From DATKMG01 sp035541995 (GTDB lineage Bacteria; Acidobacteriota; Terriglobia; Versatilivoradales; Versatilivoraceae), in contig DATKMG010000652.1 of NCBI GenBank assembly GCA_035541995.1, forward strand, positions 1-8,018: DNA of 8,018 nucleotides, given 5' to 3'. The notes below the pieces were generated by a model. It ran no database searches. It was not told the DNA's origin and saw only the letters and a list, made by a program, of their open reading frames with translations. The translations under genes were made by a program, and so were the position numbers. Positions 6,505-8,018 of this stretch are shown here, piece after piece; position 1 is the first letter of the stretch; each line of letters begins with the position of its first letter.

Positions 6505-7509
6505 ATGAATCCCAAAGTATCCGTCATTATTACTACCTACCAGCGTGTAGCTCAAGTCCAAGTCACCATTGCGAGTGCTCTAGCCCAAACGTTTTCAGAC
6601 TTCGAAATCCTCGTGATAGATGACGGGTCCACGGACGGTACGGGCAAGGTCCTCGGTGAGGTATTTGGTGATAGGATCCGCTACTTTTTCCAAACCAACA
6701 AGGGGCTGAGCGCGGCACTGAATCATGGATTGGAACAGGCTCGCGGTGAGTGGGTCGCGATTCTGGACTCTGACGATATCTGGGAGAGGGACAAGCTCGA
6801 ATGGCAGATGAAGGCGGTGGATCAATTTGCCTCATGCTGCGGTGCATGCTACACCGACGTTCGCTTCCTGAATCATCCAGAAACAAAGACACTATTCCAG
6901 TTGGCTGAAGCTAGTTATCGCCACAAGGAGGCGATGGGCGTCAACGCTGAAGTGTTGCGACTGCTGATTCGCCCTGGAGGCGCAGGCATGGTAGTTTGTC
7001 CTTCCTCATTCATGGGTCGGGCCGATGTGATGAGGCGGGCCGGTGGGTTCGATGTAAACCTACGGTTCGGGATGGACAGCGATTTCCTGTTTCGGTTAGC
7101 GATGCTGACTGGATTCTGCTACGTCAATCGGCCACTCGTCTGGTTTGACCGATCGCCCGTGCAGACTCGCCATGTGGGAGTAAGCCAGGAATGGGACAGA
7201 CTAGAATTTGTACTTCAGCAGAGTCAAATTCGCCTTGAGAAGTTCCTAGCTTCAAGTGCAGCTCTGCCGAGCACTACTCGCAACCTAATTCGAGAAACCC
7301 TTGCCTCAGTCCAGAGCGGTTTGGCTAATTGCTATTTGGAATCTCGCCAATATCGAAGAGCTCGGGAAGCTATCTCAAAGGCTGTTCGGCTGCACATGAC
7401 GTTCAATATCGCAGTCAAATGGGTTTTGACCTGGATTTACCCTGACCTCGCACTCCGAACTGTGAAGCGTCACCTGGAATCTAGGAATGACTCGACGGGT
7501 ATCGTATGA
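6505..7509 (+). CDS. GT2-family glycosyltransferase with helical C-terminus
   Basis: This 334-residue GT-A fold enzyme would transfer a sugar from a nucleotide sugar with inversion, at the cytoplasmic side of the membrane. The opening strand VSVIITTYQR (5-14), VIDDGSTDGTG (37-47, nucleotide-binding acid D39/D40), NKGLSAALNHGL (65-76) and the metal-binding DSDD at 88-91 are all in canonical order. Acceptor-side features follow: GGFD (180-183) and MDSDFLFRLA (190-199), in the place of the ED-type catalytic motif. No membrane segment is evident. The last ~80 residues (255-334) are helical, with a short TPR-like stretch (GLANCYLESRQYRRAREAI, 272-290), as often seen after GT2 domains in polysaccharide loci. 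The stop overlaps a downstream ATG (ATGA 7506-7509). Specificity cannot be read from sequence. Confidence 0.93.
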   Translation: MNPKVSVIITTYQRVAQVQVTIASALAQTFSDFEILVIDDGSTDGTGKVLGEVFGDRIRYFFQTNKGLSAALNHGLEQARGEWVAILDSDDIWERDKLEWQMKAVDQFASCCGACYTDVRFLNHPETKTLFQLAEASYRHKEAMGVNAEVLRLLIRPGGAGMVVCPSSFMGRADVMRRAGGFDVNLRFGMDSDFLFRLAMLTGFCYVNRPLVWFDRSPVQTRHVGVSQEWDRLEFVLQQSQIRLEKFLASSAALPSTTRNLIRETLASVQSGLANCYLESRQYRRAREAISKAVRLHMTFNIAVKWVLTWIYPDLALRTVKRHLESRNDSTGIV

Positions 7510-7586
7510 AAATTTTAGTGCCTGGGAGAAGTGACCCCTATGGCAGCAACTCGTCTCGGGCTCGCATCTCGGAACTGACCCCATGA
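7506..7586 (+). CDS. Possible 26-residue ORF bridging GT2 and methyltransferase genes
   Basis: The ATG at 7506 overlaps the GT2 stop (ATGA), and its TGA at 7584-7586 overlaps the next ATG at 7583 (ATGA again). It encodes 26 residues beginning MKILVPGRSDPYG and ending RISELTP. The opening resembles the first Rossmann strand and loop of a GT-B glycosyltransferase, so it could be the remnant of a larger deleted gene. It could also be a real mini-ORF whose only job is to carry ribosomes to the methyltransferase start. No good Shine-Dalgarno site is seen at either start. It may instead be untranslated spacer; the double overlap is the only support. Confidence 0.35.
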   Translation: MKILVPGRSDPYGSNSSRARISELTP

Positions 7587-8018
7587 CAGATACCAAGAGC
7601 GGGTTTATGTCATTGAAACAAGAACGCGAGATGTGCCCAATCTGTGGAGACTCAGGTGTGAAGCGATTCCGTGAAGCACCCGACAGGTTGCACGGAAAGG
7701 TAGAGCGATACACTCTGGTGCGCTGCCCCAACTGCTCACTCGTATGGCTTAGCCATCCGCCTCCTCCGGACCAGATGCACCTGCACTATACCGAGGCGTA
7801 CGACAATCTCATCTCGGCCGCGGGGCAAGATTCGCCAAGTCGCTGGGGATTCCGCCTGGATGCCATTGCGCGATACAAACATGGCGGGGCACTTCTGGAC
7901 ATGGGCTGCAGTTCAGGCTCGTTCCTAGAGCTAATGCGCAATGACTCCTGGCACCTTTATGGGATTGAGATGTCAGCCGACGTCGCAAGAAAGGCCGAAG
8001 CAAGAAGTGGCGGGAAGG
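7583..8018 (+). CDS. Class I SAM-dependent methyltransferase with N-terminal zinc ribbon (partial)
   Basis: The frame is open from ATG 7583 to the right edge (145 complete codons, no stop), so the C-terminus is missing. Residues 17-53 carry a four-cysteine zinc ribbon (MCPICG, then RCPNCSLVW). After a linker, LLDMGCSSGSFLEL (about 99-112) is methyltransferase motif I, the SAM-binding D/E-x-G-x-x-x-G loop, and YGIEMS (near 119-124) supplies the motif II acid. Enzymes of this layout are common in polysaccharide clusters and usually methylate a sugar hydroxyl, carbon or carboxyl group; which one is not visible here. ATG 7583 overlaps the preceding TGA, but ATG 7607 and ATG 7631 are in-frame alternatives that keep the zinc ribbon. 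The small molecule or glycan substrate is presumably a product of the neighbouring glycosyltransferases. Confidence 0.85.
   Translation, partial: MTDTKSGFMSLKQEREMCPICGDSGVKRFREAPDRLHGKVERYTLVRCPNCSLVWLSHPPPPDQMHLHYTEAYDNLISAAGQDSPSRWGFRLDAIARYKHGGALLDMGCSSGSFLELMRNDSWHLYGIEMSADVARKAEARSGGK

Overview
The window reads as part of an exopolysaccharide or O-antigen-type biosynthesis locus from a moderately high-GC, Gram-negative-type bacterium. The most likely source is an acidobacterium. That is an inference from the style of the proteins (a secreted Ser/Thr/Asn-rich beta-helix protein with a Ser linker, and a GNAT protein with a 'YYRRHGF' N-terminus beside glycosyltransferases); no marker gene is present to prove it. 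Every supportable gene is on the + strand. No rRNA, tRNA, CRISPR array, insertion sequence or integrase is visible.

Layout. Bases 1-66 may be the last 21 codons of an upstream gene. A GNAT-family acyltransferase follows (97-813). A 149-base gap (814-962) then contains a striking set of inverted repeats around the Shine-Dalgarno site of the next gene. That gene (963-3479) encodes an 838-residue exported protein with a signal peptide, a beta-rich N-terminal domain, a Ser linker and a right-handed beta-helix domain. A 249-base gap with no convincing signal leads to a second block: a multi-spanning membrane protein of the O-antigen polymerase/ligase (Wzy-like) type (3729-5231), a GT4 glycosyltransferase that overlaps it by ATGA (5228-6424), a GT2 glycosyltransferase (6505-7509), a possible 26-codon ORF (7506-7586) joined by ATGA at both ends, and a zinc-ribbon class I SAM methyltransferase that runs off the right edge (7583-8018).

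How the parts could work together. The two glycosyltransferases would build a lipid-linked oligosaccharide on the cytoplasmic side. The Wzy-like protein would polymerise or ligate it at the periplasmic face. The methyltransferase and the GNAT protein would decorate sugars or precursors. The secreted beta-helix protein has the fold of polysaccharide lyases, hydrolases and epimerases, so it may trim, modify or bind the finished polymer. The most unusual features are the structured leader in front of the beta-helix gene and the mini-ORF between the GT2 and methyltransferase genes.
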